The notes: generated by a model from the sequence alone, not told the origin. Counted from the stretch's first letter, positions 6,146 through 15,181 are shown. The stretch: DNA of 18,432 nt from JAQAZP01 sp965531145 (GCA_965531145.1 CBESOE010000087.1:1-18432), one strand, 5' to 3'. Numbers and translations: made by a program.

Positions 6146-9131
6146 AGGGGTTTACCGGCTGGCTGGCGCCGAGGCCGGCGCCGTAGACGATGGCGTTCAT
6201 CAACACCCGCCCGGTGCCCAGGGTGGCGCCGCGGAAAGCGGGCGATGAAGCGAAGAGGATAACCTGGCCCCGGCCCGACCGCTCGCGGGTCACCCAGGCG
6301 GCATTGGCCAGACGGTATGACGCCTCGGGCCAGAGCAGGCCGCTCATCCGCAGGCGGAGTTCCTGTCCCGGCGGCAAGGCGGCCCAGCCGGTGCGGGGCG
6401 GGGCCTCCACAACGGCCTCACCCTCTTTCCCCTGAGCAGGCTCGCTCTTGCGACTGGAGCGCTTTCCGGTTTCAACCGCGGGTTCAGCGGCCGGCGAATA
6501 GACGCCAAAACGAATCGGCGCGGTCACGCCTTCGGCGGCCATCAGTACCGGCAGGCGGCCCACCCCCCGGCCGGCGAGAATGGGCAGGACATCCCCGCAG
6601 CCCATGGTAAGCCAGTGCTCCGGGTCGGTGCGGCCGGCCAGAAATGCACCCTGGGGCATGAACAGCTTCTGCCAGCTGTCCTGCTTCTCCAGCTCCTCCT
6701 TGCCGGGGGCGGGTTTGCCACCGCGGCCGGGCCAGGGATATTCCAGGTTTAACGGAGCCACATGGGACCAGACCTTGTCTTCAGCCGGGGGCGGATTGTT
6801 CCGGGCCTGCCACTCCCGCTGCACCGCCAGATCGTAAATATCCAGCGTCTCCAGAACCTGGGGCAATTGCCGCACCTGGCTCAATCCGGCTTCCTCCCTG
6901 GCCAGAGCCGCTGCCGACCCACCGACGGCGATCAGCGTGCCGCCGTTCTTCACCCACTGGGCCAGCCCTTCCCCCAGGCCTTTGGGCAGGTCGGAGTAGC
7001 GGCTGGGCATGACAATCACGTTGTAGCGCCGCAGATCGCTGTATCCGGCGCTCTTCTCATCGAGCTGGGAGTGGCGAATACCCAGGATGTGGTCCAGGGC
7101 GTGCCAGATGGAGCCGAAGTCGGTGGAACCGGTGCCGCCCCGGGTGAGCAGGGCCACCGCCGGCTGGCTCAGCAGACGGAAGTGGCGCCCGCCCATGTCG
7201 GGCAGATCGCCTTCGCCCAGACCGGTGGTTACCGGGATTACCGCAAGTTCCAGCCGGTCAGCGACCTCCTCCAACACCTCGGTCAGCTGGCCCTCGAAGC
7301 CCTCATTGTCGTTGACGGTCACCAGCACCGACCCGCGGGCAAACTCCCGGCCGTTGAAAGTGAAGGCACGGTCGGCCACGCGTACGAAAACCTCGCGCTC
7401 CATCAGCCGGGCGGCGGCGGTAACCGAACGGTCGTCCGCGCCGTCCACCACCCAGGCCACGGTGCCCTCCGGCCCGGTCACCGGCGGCAGGTCAACGGGC
7501 CCTGCGGCGCCCAGCAGCTCCGCACCGGCGGGCAGCGGGCCACTGACGGTGAGGGCCTCCAGGCCGTAGAGCATGGTGATGTTCCAGGCGGTGATGTCAT
7601 ATATCCGCGAGCGTCCCTTGAGCAGCAGTTCCTCCCGTTCACGGCGCAGGGTCTCCGGTTTCATCCGCGGATCAAAATCGAGCAGGGCCGCCACCAGATG
7701 CGCCTCGGGCTGACGGCTGGGAATGAGCAGACTGCCCGCCGGAAGGGCGGCCCCGTCCTGCTTCCGCCCCAGTTGGTCCACGGCCCCGCCGGCGGTCAGG
7801 TCTTTCGTGGTCGTGTAGACATCGATCCCCTGGAGTGCCATCAGGTCGGTGAAGGCCTTCATCCGGCCCTGGTTGCCCGAGGGGAACACCGCGTAGTACA
7901 CCTCTTCGAATGGGCTCTGGCTGCCGGTGACCCGCCGCCGTTCCTCGAGGAACTCCCGCAGCAGTTGGGTGCCGTTGAGGCGCAGGGTCTCCATGTTGGC
8001 CATGGTGCTGACCAGCTGGTGGTGTACCGACTCGCGGTAGGTCACCAGTTCGCCCGACGGGTGGCGGATGGCATCCTCGGCCACCCGGGGCTGCTCGTAG
8101 AGGATAAAGATGCTGCCCCGGAACCCGGCCCAGGATGAATAGCCGGGATACCACTCCTCGTTCCACTCGCCGTGGTAATACGGCCAGCCAAAGGCATCAA
8201 ACGCCCCGGCCTGGTCACGTGTAAAAAGCGAAGCCCAGTGCCATCGCCGCTCGGGGAAGAAGGGGTTCAAGGGCGGCCGGCCCGGTGAAAAGAGATAGGT
8301 GTCCTGTGATCCCATCTCGTGGCCGTCCACCATCAGCATGGGCCGCCACTGCCCCACCGCCTCCAACCGGCCCCGGGTCTCGGGGTGCACGCCGAGGATC
8401 CAGTCCCGGTTGAGATCGAAGAGGTAGTGGTTTCCGCGACCCGATGGCCAGTAGCCGCGGTGCAGCATCGACTGGCTGTCCATATTGGGCATGGTGCCGC
8501 GGTGCTCGGCGGTCTGCTGGTAAAACCGCTCCCGGCCATCGGGATTCTGCAACGGGTCGACGATAACCACCAGCTCGTCCAGTAAAGTGGCCACTTCGTC
8601 TCCGGTGGCCGCCGCCAGATGGTAGATCGTTGCCAGTGCCGCATCGGCGCCGGAGGTCTCATTGCCGTGGATCGAGTAGGCGAACCAACCCACCGCCGGC
8701 AGGTCCTCCAGCAACCGGTCGGCCTCCTCGCCGGACAACCCGCGGGGATCGGCCAGCCGGGCCATCCCCTCCCTGATCTCGTCCAGACGCTCCATGTTCC
8801 GCGGTGAGGTGAGAATCACGTAGTACAGCGGCCGGCCCTCGTGGCTGCGGGCGTACTCCACCAGCCGGGCCCGGGGGCTGGCCTCGGTCCAGGCCTGGAT
8901 ACAGCGCTCGATGGATGCCGGGTCCGGGAAACGGTCGCCGATGCGGTGGCCCAGAATGGTCTCCGGCGTGGGGACGGCGGAATCGTATGTCACCCCGGGG
9001 AAGAACTCGACATCGTAGGCCAGACCGGGCACGTCGGCAGGGGGCGGCACGGAAACCTCGTCGGCGATCACAGGATGCAGACATGGCCAGCAGAGGGTCA
9101 GAAGTATGACGAGCAGAAGACGGATCTTCAT
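6144..9131 (-). CDS. Secreted M14 family zinc carboxypeptidase with C-terminal amidotransferase-like domain
   Basis: This is a 995-residue exported zinc metallopeptidase. The start is the ATG at 9131, with GGAGG at 9139-9143 seven bases upstream, followed by a signal peptide (MKIRLLLVILLTLCWPC, cleavage near VIADE). The M14 domain occupies about 45-400. Its zinc ligands are His155 and Glu158 in IHGNETSG and His271 in MVDGHEMG. NPDG and DLNRDW match the substrate-binding region, and Glu346 in ILYEQPR is the likely catalytic Glu: its 75-residue spacing from His271 is close to the 74 between His196 and Glu270 of carboxypeptidase A. Around residues 690-760, NVIVMPSRYSDL and WVKNGGTLIAVGG resemble a class I glutamine-amidotransferase-like fold, a known companion of large M14 proteins, with no evident catalytic Cys. 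A Lys/Glu/Ser-rich linker precedes the C-terminal beta region. The role is probably extracellular peptide degradation. Confidence 0.93.
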   Translation of the reverse strand: MKIRLLLVILLTLCWPCLHPVIADEVSVPPPADVPGLAYDVEFFPGVTYDSAVPTPETILGHRIGDRFPDPASIERCIQAWTEASPRARLVEYARSHEGRPLYYVILTSPRNMERLDEIREGMARLADPRGLSGEEADRLLEDLPAVGWFAYSIHGNETSGADAALATIYHLAAATGDEVATLLDELVVIVDPLQNPDGRERFYQQTAEHRGTMPNMDSQSMLHRGYWPSGRGNHYLFDLNRDWILGVHPETRGRLEAVGQWRPMLMVDGHEMGSQDTYLFSPGRPPLNPFFPERRWHWASLFTRDQAGAFDAFGWPYYHGEWNEEWYPGYSSWAGFRGSIFILYEQPRVAEDAIRHPSGELVTYRESVHHQLVSTMANMETLRLNGTQLLREFLEERRRVTGSQSPFEEVYYAVFPSGNQGRMKAFTDLMALQGIDVYTTTKDLTAGGAVDQLGRKQDGAALPAGSLLIPSRQPEAHLVAALLDFDPRMKPETLRREREELLLKGRSRIYDITAWNITMLYGLEALTVSGPLPAGAELLGAAGPVDLPPVTGPEGTVAWVVDGADDRSVTAAARLMEREVFVRVADRAFTFNGREFARGSVLVTVNDNEGFEGQLTEVLEEVADRLELAVIPVTTGLGEGDLPDMGGRHFRLLSQPAVALLTRGGTGSTDFGSIWHALDHILGIRHSQLDEKSAGYSDLRRYNVIVMPSRYSDLPKGLGEGLAQWVKNGGTLIAVGGSAAALAREEAGLSQVRQLPQVLETLDIYDLAVQREWQARNNPPPAEDKVWSHVAPLNLEYPWPGRGGKPAPGKEELEKQDSWQKLFMPQGAFLAGRTDPEHWLTMGCGDVLPILAGRGVGRLPVLMAAEGVTAPIRFGVYSPAAEPAVETGKRSSRKSEPAQGKEGEAVVEAPPRTGWAALPPGQELRLRMSGLLWPEASYRLANAAWVTRERSGRGQVILFASSPAFRGATLGTGRVLMNAIVYGAGLGASQPVNP

Positions 9132-9244
9132 CGGATATCCTCCGGGACGAATGAAATTTTGTCGTGGAAGCGCCACCCCGGTCCGGAGCCTGCGCATGTA
9201 TCTCTAGAATAGGTGTACCGGGTGGGAATGTCCACCGTGAGGGG

Positions 9245-10705
9245 TCAGATCCGTCTCTTCTTCCACGTCCCCCGGCGAAAAGCCAGGATGCCCACCACCG
9301 CGATCAGCGACTCGGCCACGGTGATGGCGATGAAAACACCGGTGGCGCCGAAGGCGGTCCAGTTGGCCAGGGCAAAGGCCAGCGGGATCTGGAACAGCCA
9401 GTAGCAGAAGAAGTTGATCACCGTCGGCGTGGTGGTGTCACCGGCGCCGTTGAAGGCCTGCACCATCACCATGCCGTAAGCGTAGAACCCGTATCCGTAG
9501 CTGATGAAGCGCAGGCAGTCGGTGCCGAAGGCCACCACCTGCGGGTCGTCGGTGAAGAGCCGGATAATGGGGCCGGCAAATGCGACAAAGAAAACAGCCA
9601 GCCCCACCAGAAAGAGCATGTTGTAGAGCGCGGCCCGCCAGACCGAGGTCTCGGCCCGCTCCGGCTTCCCGGCCCCGAGGTTCTGGCCCACCAGGGTGGC
9701 CGCGGCGTTGGCCAGGCCCCAGGCCGGCATGATGGCAAAGATGATGATGCGGATGGCAATGGTGTAGCCGGCCACCGCACCGGAACCGAAACGCCCGATG
9801 ATCCAGACCAGGCAGACCCAGCTGGAAGTGCCGATGAGAAACTGCATCACCCCGCCCAGCGAGACACGGAGCAGGCGGAGCATCACCCGCGGCCGGAGCT
9901 TCAGCAGTCGGGCCGTAAAACGGACCCGCGTGTTTCCGCGGAAGAGGATCCAGAGCTGCAGCAGGACCCCGGTGCCCCGGCCGATGGTGGTGGCCACCGC
10001 CGCGCCGGTGACCCCCATCTCGGGGAAGGGCCCCAGTCCGAAGATCAGGCAGGGGTCGAGGACGATGTTGATCCCGTTGGCCACCCAGAGCACCCGCATG
10101 GCGGTGGCCGCGTCCCCCGCCCCGCGGAAAATGGCATTGATCAGGAAGAGCAGCATGATGGTGGTGCTGCCGCCCAGCAGCACCGCAGTGTAGCCCGACC
10201 CGGCGGCCACCAGTTCCGGCGTCCCGCCAATCAATCCCAGGAGCTGCCGGGCAAAAAGCGCTCCCGGTATGGCGATGAGCAGCGAGACGATGATGCCCAG
10301 GGCCACCGCCTGGACCGCGGCCACCGTGGCCCCTTCTTCATCCTGCTCGCCGATGCGGCGGGCCACCATGGCCGTGGTGGCCATGCTCATCCCCACCGCC
10401 ACGGCAAAAACCAGGGTGACCATCGCCTCGGTGAACCCCACCGTGGCCACGGCGTCAATCCCCAGCCGCGAGACAAAGAAGGCGTCGGTGACAGCAAAGA
10501 CCGACTCCAGCACCATCTCCAGCACCATGGGCACGGCGAGCAGCATAATCGCCCGGCCGATGGAGCCGCTGGTGAAGTTCTGCTCGGTGCCGGCGATGGC
10601 CAGACGCACGGTGGCCCAGACCCCGCGGCGGTAGCCCACCACCGGTGGGATGTCAGGGGGATCGCTCGGGGCGTTCTTCAGCTGGCGGGTTTCATTCATG
10701 GTCAT
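9245..10705 (-). CDS. MATE family efflux transporter (NorM/DinF-like)
   Basis: This is a 486-residue inner-membrane multidrug/toxic-compound exporter, the usual MATE length, driven by Na+ or H+. After a cytoplasmic N-terminus of about 45 residues come twelve hydrophobic segments in two homologous halves. The first begins at AIMLLAVPMVLEMVLESVFAV and carries the family-type TDAFFVSRLG signature. The second half has the parallel GAVAGYTIAIRI region and a late GAGDTTTPT segment, both common in MATE proteins. The start is either the ATG at 10705 or the ATG two codons in; neither has a clear ribosome-binding site. It lies 43 bases after the tex stop codon on the same strand, so cotranscription with tex is likely. 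The substrate cannot be predicted. Confidence 0.92.
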   Translation of the reverse strand: MTMNETRQLKNAPSDPPDIPPVVGYRRGVWATVRLAIAGTEQNFTSGSIGRAIMLLAVPMVLEMVLESVFAVTDAFFVSRLGIDAVATVGFTEAMVTLVFAVAVGMSMATTAMVARRIGEQDEEGATVAAVQAVALGIIVSLLIAIPGALFARQLLGLIGGTPELVAAGSGYTAVLLGGSTTIMLLFLINAIFRGAGDAATAMRVLWVANGINIVLDPCLIFGLGPFPEMGVTGAAVATTIGRGTGVLLQLWILFRGNTRVRFTARLLKLRPRVMLRLLRVSLGGVMQFLIGTSSWVCLVWIIGRFGSGAVAGYTIAIRIIIFAIMPAWGLANAAATLVGQNLGAGKPERAETSVWRAALYNMLFLVGLAVFFVAFAGPIIRLFTDDPQVVAFGTDCLRFISYGYGFYAYGMVMVQAFNGAGDTTTPTVINFFCYWLFQIPLAFALANWTAFGATGVFIAITVAESLIAVVGILAFRRGTWKKRRI

Positions 10706-10748
10706 TCAATAAGATGTGATGATCAGCAGGTTCAGCGAACGTCCGGAT

Positions 10749-12923
10749 TCACTCGCCCTTGCCCGGCCCCTTTTTCGCTGAAAACGAGATGCGGCCCCGC
10801 TCCAGGTCCACCTCCAGCACCCGGACCGTGATCCGGTCACCGGCACCCACCACCTCCGCAGGATCCCGGACGTAGCGGTCGGCCAGCTGGGAGATGTGTA
10901 CCAACCCGTCCCGGTGGACGCCCACATCGACGAATGCGCCGAAGTTGGTGACATTGGTAACCACCCCCTCCAGCACCATACCCGGTTCAAGGTCGCCGAT
11001 GTCCTGCACATCCTCGCGAAAGGCCGGGGCGGAGAACTCTTCCCGGGGGTCCCGCCCCGGTTTCTTCAGCTCTTCGACGATGTCCCTGAGGGTCGGCTCC
11101 CCCACCCCGTCGCCGACGTAGCCACCGATATCGATGCGGTCGGGCAGCGACGGATCACCCATCAGTTCCACGATGCCCACACCCATGTCTTTGGCGATGC
11201 GTTTCACCAGCCCGTAGCGTTCGGGATGAACCGCCGAAGCATCGAGAGGCTGGTCGCCGTCCCGCACCCGCAGGAAACCGGCGGCCTGCTCAAAGGCCCG
11301 TTTGCCCAGCCCCTTGACCTTCAGCAACTGCCGGCGGTTTCTGAACGTACCCTCCTGCTGCCGGAAGAGGACGATGTTCTTGGCTGTTTTGGGCCCGATA
11401 CCGGCCACCCGGGAGAGCAGGAGCACGCTGGCAGTGCTCAGCTCCACTCCCACACCGTTGACACAGCTCTCCACTACCTCGTCCAGCTTCCGCGCCAGCA
11501 ATGATTGCTGCACGTCGTGCTGGTATTGGCCCACACCGATGGCCTTCGGTTCGATCTTCACCAGCTCGGCCAGCGGGTCCTGCAACCGGCGGGCGATGGA
11601 GATGGCCCCGCGGACGGTCACGTCGAGATCGGGGAACTCCTCGATGGCCGTGGGGGAGGCGCTGTACACACTGGCCCCGGCCTCGCTCACCTGCACCACC
11701 AGGACATCAGCCACACCTGCCTCCTTGAGGCAGCGGCGGACGAACTGTTCAGCCTCACGGCTGCCGGTGCCGTTGCCCACGGCGATGGCTGCCGGTTGGT
11801 GCCGCTTGACGAAGGCCGTGAACTCCCGCCCTGCACTCTCCACCGACGCCCGGCCCTTCACCAGGTTGAAGGTCATGTTTGCTTCAAAGGCTCCGGTACG
11901 CGAGATGGCGGCGCACTTGCAGCCCGTGCGCAGCCCCGGGTCCACCCCGATCACCGCCTTGCTGCCCAGGGGAGCGGCCAGCAGCAGGTTGCGGAGGTTC
12001 TCGGCAAAGACATCCACCGCTGCGATATCAGACCGGGCCTTCAAGTCGGCCCGCACATCGCTCTCCACCCCCGGCGCGATGAGCCGCCGGTAGCCGTCCT
12101 CCACCGCCGCCGACAGCTGGCCGGCAAAGGGTGACCCGGGCTTGCGGCCGGCCTGCCCGAAAATTCTTCTGATCACAGGCTCGTCGTCGATGGCCATTTT
12201 CAGTTTGAGGACACTCTCGCCCTCTGCCCGCTGAACAGCGAGATAGCGGTGGGACGGAATGGAAGCCACCGCCTCCGAATAGTCGAAATAGTCGCTGAAC
12301 TTGCGTCCCTCATCCTCCTTGCCCTTCACCACGGTGGCCACCAGCCTTCCCTCCCGGGAGTAGCGGGTCCGCACCATTGATCGCACCTCCGCCGTTTCGG
12401 CGACCTTCTCGGCGCAGATGTCCCGGGCACCAGCCAGGGCAGCCTCCGCATCGGCCACCCCCTTCTCCGGGTCGACAAAGCGCTCGGCCTCCTGGAGCGG
12501 CCTGCCCTCCGCCGGCTGGGACAGAATACGCAGGGCCAGCGGCTCCAGTCCCCGCTCCCGGGCCATGGTAGCTTTGGTGCGACGTTTGGGTTTGAAGGGG
12601 AGATAGAGATCTTCCAGCGCCGCCTTGGTGGTGCAGGTCTCGATGCGGGATCGCAGCCCGGCATCCAGTTTGCCCTGCTCTTCGATGGAGGCGAGGATTG
12701 CTGTGCGCCTGGTCTCCAGGCCGGTGAGATACTCCTGGCGCTCTTCGATGGCGCGAATCTGGATTTCGTCCAGACTGCCCGTGACCTCCTTGCGGTAGCG
12801 AGCGATGAAGGGAACGGTGTTCCCCTCGGCCAGCAGGCGCACCGCGGCATCCACCCGCGGCAGGGGCAGATCCAGCTCCCGGGCGATGAGCGGGCTCGGA
12901 TTGAAAGGGGTCGATTCAACCAT
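10749..12923 (-). CDS. tex: Tex, RNA-binding transcription accessory protein
   Basis: Tex is a conserved cytoplasmic RNA-binding protein related to eukaryotic Spt6. This copy has 724 residues with the start at 12923, close to the usual length of about 720-780. The N-terminal Tex domain carries the hallmark segment LLAEGNTVPFIARYRKEVTG. A YqgF/RNase H-like domain starts near residue 320 (VIGVDPGLRTGCKCA). Helix-hairpin-helix motifs fall at about 500-570 (VAGIGPKTAKNIVLF, KVKGLGKRAFEQAAGF). A C-terminal S1 domain covers about 644-718 (GVVTNVTNFGAFVDVGVH). The frame remains open 50 codons upstream, but that extension has no family similarity, so ATG 12923 is preferred. This ATG has no Shine-Dalgarno sequence, and a TAGAAT sits eight bases before it. 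The MATE gene follows by 43 bases. Confidence 0.96.
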   Translation of the reverse strand: MVESTPFNPSPLIARELDLPLPRVDAAVRLLAEGNTVPFIARYRKEVTGSLDEIQIRAIEERQEYLTGLETRRTAILASIEEQGKLDAGLRSRIETCTTKAALEDLYLPFKPKRRTKATMARERGLEPLALRILSQPAEGRPLQEAERFVDPEKGVADAEAALAGARDICAEKVAETAEVRSMVRTRYSREGRLVATVVKGKEDEGRKFSDYFDYSEAVASIPSHRYLAVQRAEGESVLKLKMAIDDEPVIRRIFGQAGRKPGSPFAGQLSAAVEDGYRRLIAPGVESDVRADLKARSDIAAVDVFAENLRNLLLAAPLGSKAVIGVDPGLRTGCKCAAISRTGAFEANMTFNLVKGRASVESAGREFTAFVKRHQPAAIAVGNGTGSREAEQFVRRCLKEAGVADVLVVQVSEAGASVYSASPTAIEEFPDLDVTVRGAISIARRLQDPLAELVKIEPKAIGVGQYQHDVQQSLLARKLDEVVESCVNGVGVELSTASVLLLSRVAGIGPKTAKNIVLFRQQEGTFRNRRQLLKVKGLGKRAFEQAAGFLRVRDGDQPLDASAVHPERYGLVKRIAKDMGVGIVELMGDPSLPDRIDIGGYVGDGVGEPTLRDIVEELKKPGRDPREEFSAPAFREDVQDIGDLEPGMVLEGVVTNVTNFGAFVDVGVHRDGLVHISQLADRYVRDPAEVVGAGDRITVRVLEVDLERGRISFSAKKGPGKGE

Positions 12924-12931
12924 GGGGGGAG

Positions 12932-12937
12932 ATTCTA
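12932..12937 (-). promoter_or_regulatory. Possible -10 element placed for a leaderless tex transcript
   Basis: On the minus strand TAGAAT lies eight bases before the tex ATG, the distance expected when transcription begins at the start codon. No convincing -35 is seen (TGGCAA at a 17-base spacing is weak), and the intervening bases are C-rich with no ribosome-binding site. Confidence 0.3.
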
Positions 12938-12956
12938 GTGGTTTGCCGGAGGAGTT

Positions 12957-12989
12957 GCCAGTCCGTTCACTGGCTGGCCGGCACGGCCA
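12957..12989. other. Adjacent hairpins between aminotransferase and tex genes
   Basis: GCCAGT (12957-12962) pairs with ACTGGC (12969-12974), and immediately after it TGGCCG (12975-12980) pairs with CGGCCA (12984-12989). They lie between the aminotransferase stop and the tex start. There is no T-tract, so a terminator role is only a possibility. Confidence 0.3.
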
Positions 12990-13088
12990 TTCACTTCCGC
13001 CGCGGAGCTCACCAAGGGTAGGTTGGCCGGTGAGGGGCCCGGTGCGGTGACCAGGCCCTGCCACTGCCGCCATCTCGAATCAGACTTT

Positions 13089-14138
13089 TCACAGTGCCCG
13101 GGAGATCTGCGCCAGCCCCTCCCCCAGCCTATCCCCCGCCTCGAGCCAGCTAACCCGGATGGTGCCCGGGGCCTCGAACAGGGTGCCGGGGACCAGCAGC
13201 ACCCCGTGCTCGTCGCAGAGGCGACCGGCCAGGGCCATATCGTCCACCCCGCCCGGCAGCCTGACACAGGAAAAGCCGGGGCCCTGGGAGCGGTGCCAGG
13301 AGAGGCGATCATCCGCCCCGACCCAGGCCGCCACCGTGTCGATTCCGTCGAGGGCCCGGACACGGGCCTTGTCCCGGCGCCGGTCTGCATTCTCGAGAAC
13401 GGTGAGGCCGGCCAGGGCGCCGGGTACGGACGCCATGCCCATGTTGAGGTGGCCCCAGCGGAGACGCTCCACCAGAGCGGCATCCGCCGAGATCCAGCCC
13501 AGGCGGGCATGGTATACGCCGAAGAGCTTGGAGAGGCTGGAGGCCACGATGACGTTGTCCGCCAGACCGTGGAAGGAGTCGATCTCACCAAAGCCGCGGT
13601 AGACCTCGTTGATCACCAGCATGGCGCCCGCCTCGCCGGCAATCCGGGCCAGGGCCTGCACATCCTCCCGATCCGACACCACCCCGCTGGGGTTGTGCGG
13701 CTCGGTGATCATCACCAGGCCGGTCTGTTCGTTGATCAGGGATTCCGCCTGGCGAAGCGGCAGCCGCCAGCCGTCCTCAAAACGACGGACCAGCCGTTTC
13801 ACCGGGCCCAGACGCTCGGCCTGGCGCAGCATCGGCTCGTAGATCGGCTGTTCGATCACCAGTTCGCTGCCCGGGCCGGTGAGGGAGAGAGCGAGCAGCA
13901 GGCTGCCGGCGGTGGCTCCCGGGGCAAAGATCAGTTCCTGCGGCGGAATCCCCAGCCAGCCGGCCAAAGCGGCCTCGAAGCTCCCGGCGGCCTCGAACGG
14001 CTTGCCGGTGTAACCCTCGTGCCCGGACGGGAAGATGGCACCCATCCCGCTGGAGTGCAGGTTGATGGCCTGGTCATGGGTTCTCAGGCGGGGCAGATAC
14101 CAGGAGAGATAGTCACTGCGGCAGAAATCGGTGGCCAT
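13089..14138 (-). CDS. Class I/II PLP-dependent aminotransferase with Asn at the pyridine-binding Asp position
   Basis: This is a 349-residue fold-type I PLP enzyme. The start is the ATG at 14138 with GGAGG four bases upstream (14143-14147); a 27-codon upstream extension lacks family similarity. GATAGSLLLAL is the phosphate-side glycine region, EPHNPSG is the conserved NPxG motif, Lys204 in SSLSKLFG is the expected Schiff-base lysine, and IRVSW carries the carboxylate-binding Arg. Tyr180 in NEVYRGF is the expected PLP tyrosine. Three residues before it, Asn177 replaces the Asp that normally contacts the PLP ring nitrogen. The protein resembles short aminotransferases of secondary or amino-acid metabolism; substrate is unknown and activity may be altered. 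It lies 82 bases downstream of the lipoprotein gene and 165 upstream of tex, all on one strand. Confidence 0.88.
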   Translation of the reverse strand: MATDFCRSDYLSWYLPRLRTHDQAINLHSSGMGAIFPSGHEGYTGKPFEAAGSFEAALAGWLGIPPQELIFAPGATAGSLLLALSLTGPGSELVIEQPIYEPMLRQAERLGPVKRLVRRFEDGWRLPLRQAESLINEQTGLVMITEPHNPSGVVSDREDVQALARIAGEAGAMLVINEVYRGFGEIDSFHGLADNVIVASSLSKLFGVYHARLGWISADAALVERLRWGHLNMGMASVPGALAGLTVLENADRRRDKARVRALDGIDTVAAWVGADDRLSWHRSQGPGFSCVRLPGGVDDMALAGRLCDEHGVLLVPGTLFEAPGTIRVSWLEAGDRLGEGLAQISRAL

Positions 14139-14220
14139 GGAACCTCCGGCGGTGATGTGTTGCCTGACAATTCCGAACCGAAGAAATGATAACAGAGCCG
14201 GGATCGGGGGAACAGGCACC

Positions 14221-15048
14221 TCAGGAGAGCTTGATGGTGGTTTTCAGTTTTCGCGGTTCGTTGCCCTGGCCACCCGCGCTGCCGGGTCCACCGGGTCCGC
14301 CACCCTTACCGCCTTCCCTGCCGCCGCCCCCTCCGCCCATGTTGCCCCGGGAATTTCGCAGCATGATCAGTTGCTGCCGCATCTCCCGGCTCATCTTCCC
14401 GCCCTGGATTTCCAGCTGGACCCGTTGACCGGCCACTCCACCCTGCAATACGGATTCTGGAAATAGCGCATCCAGCGGCAGGCGGAACTCGTAGCAATAC
14501 ACATCCCCGGCCACGTCCGAACCGGCGGCCGGCCCTTCGGGGCGGTTTTCGGCATACCTGGTGACAGCGCCTCCCTGCTCCACCTCGATCATCCCGGGCA
14601 TGGCCAGACCCTTGCCTTCACCGGTCTCGAAAGCCAACGGCATTCTCCCGCCCCCCGGCCCGCCACCGGCCCGCATCAGGTTGTCGGACAGGGCCACGCT
14701 CCCGTGGTAGCTGAGACGCAGATCCGATCCGCCCGCGCCGGATGCCCGGACGATGATGCCGAGCATCCGCAGGCGCCGGGCCAGTTGCAGGTCGCTGCTG
14801 CGCGCCACCAGATACAGATAGTTGTCGTCATTGGCCACCCCCACCACCAGCCCTTCCATCTCCTTCACCCGGTGAAGGGGGATCTCGTCCCAGTCACTGG
14901 CAACGCCATCGATAGCCATGGCGGAGGTCGGACGGTGGGATGGCAGCGTATCGCTGCTGCAGGAGGTGAGCACCAGCAGTTCCGGGACCAGGATGAGCAG
15001 GACAGTGGTGAGCAGCAGGGCCGCTTGCCCGCGGAATTCGTCTTTCAT
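14221..15048 (-). CDS. CBM9/DOMON-like lipoprotein with Gly-rich tail
   Basis: This is a 275-residue predicted outer-envelope lipoprotein. From the ATG at 15048 (GAGGAG at 15059-15064, ten bases upstream), the signal peptide ends in a lipobox L-T-S-C with Cys30 as the lipidated residue. A GTG seven codons earlier is a possible alternative start. The mature protein begins with a Ser/Pro-rich spacer and then a CBM9-like beta-sandwich segment, recognised by MAIDGVASDWDEIPL and ANDDNYLYLVARSSD; such domains often bind ligands or sugars and occur in surface proteins. The rest includes RLPLDALFPESVL, also typical of this family. The last 45 residues are extremely Gly-rich (MGGGGGGREGGKGGG), followed by a basic end. 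It lies downstream of the Spy/CpxP-like gene with a gap of about 200 bases, so it may be part of the same envelope unit. Function is unknown. Confidence 0.78.
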   Translation of the reverse strand: MKDEFRGQAALLLTTVLLILVPELLVLTSCSSDTLPSHRPTSAMAIDGVASDWDEIPLHRVKEMEGLVVGVANDDNYLYLVARSSDLQLARRLRMLGIIVRASGAGGSDLRLSYHGSVALSDNLMRAGGGPGGGRMPLAFETGEGKGLAMPGMIEVEQGGAVTRYAENRPEGPAAGSDVAGDVYCYEFRLPLDALFPESVLQGGVAGQRVQLEIQGGKMSREMRQQLIMLRNSRGNMGGGGGGREGGKGGGPGGPGSAGGQGNEPRKLKTTIKLS

Positions 15049-15181
15049 CAAATCGGGTCTCCTCTTCACGCACCTCCCCAGGAACCGGGACCCTCCCGTA
15101 CCGATCCCCCGAGCATGGCATATCCATAACCCTGACAGACACCGCTGTTCGGATCAAGCTGTTCAAGGGAAAGACGCCCGG

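Noticed and set aside
6762..8138. Plus-strand open frame of 458 codons
   Set aside because: It is antisense to the M14 peptidase, which has complete zinc-binding motifs; the plus frame shows no domain.
9164..10831. Long plus-strand open frame of 555 codons
   Set aside because: It is antisense to the MATE exporter and its translation is a low-complexity His/Gly/Asp/Pro-rich shadow.
13023..14189. Plus-strand open frame of 388 codons
   Set aside because: It is antisense to the aminotransferase, which carries all expected PLP motifs in the minus strand.
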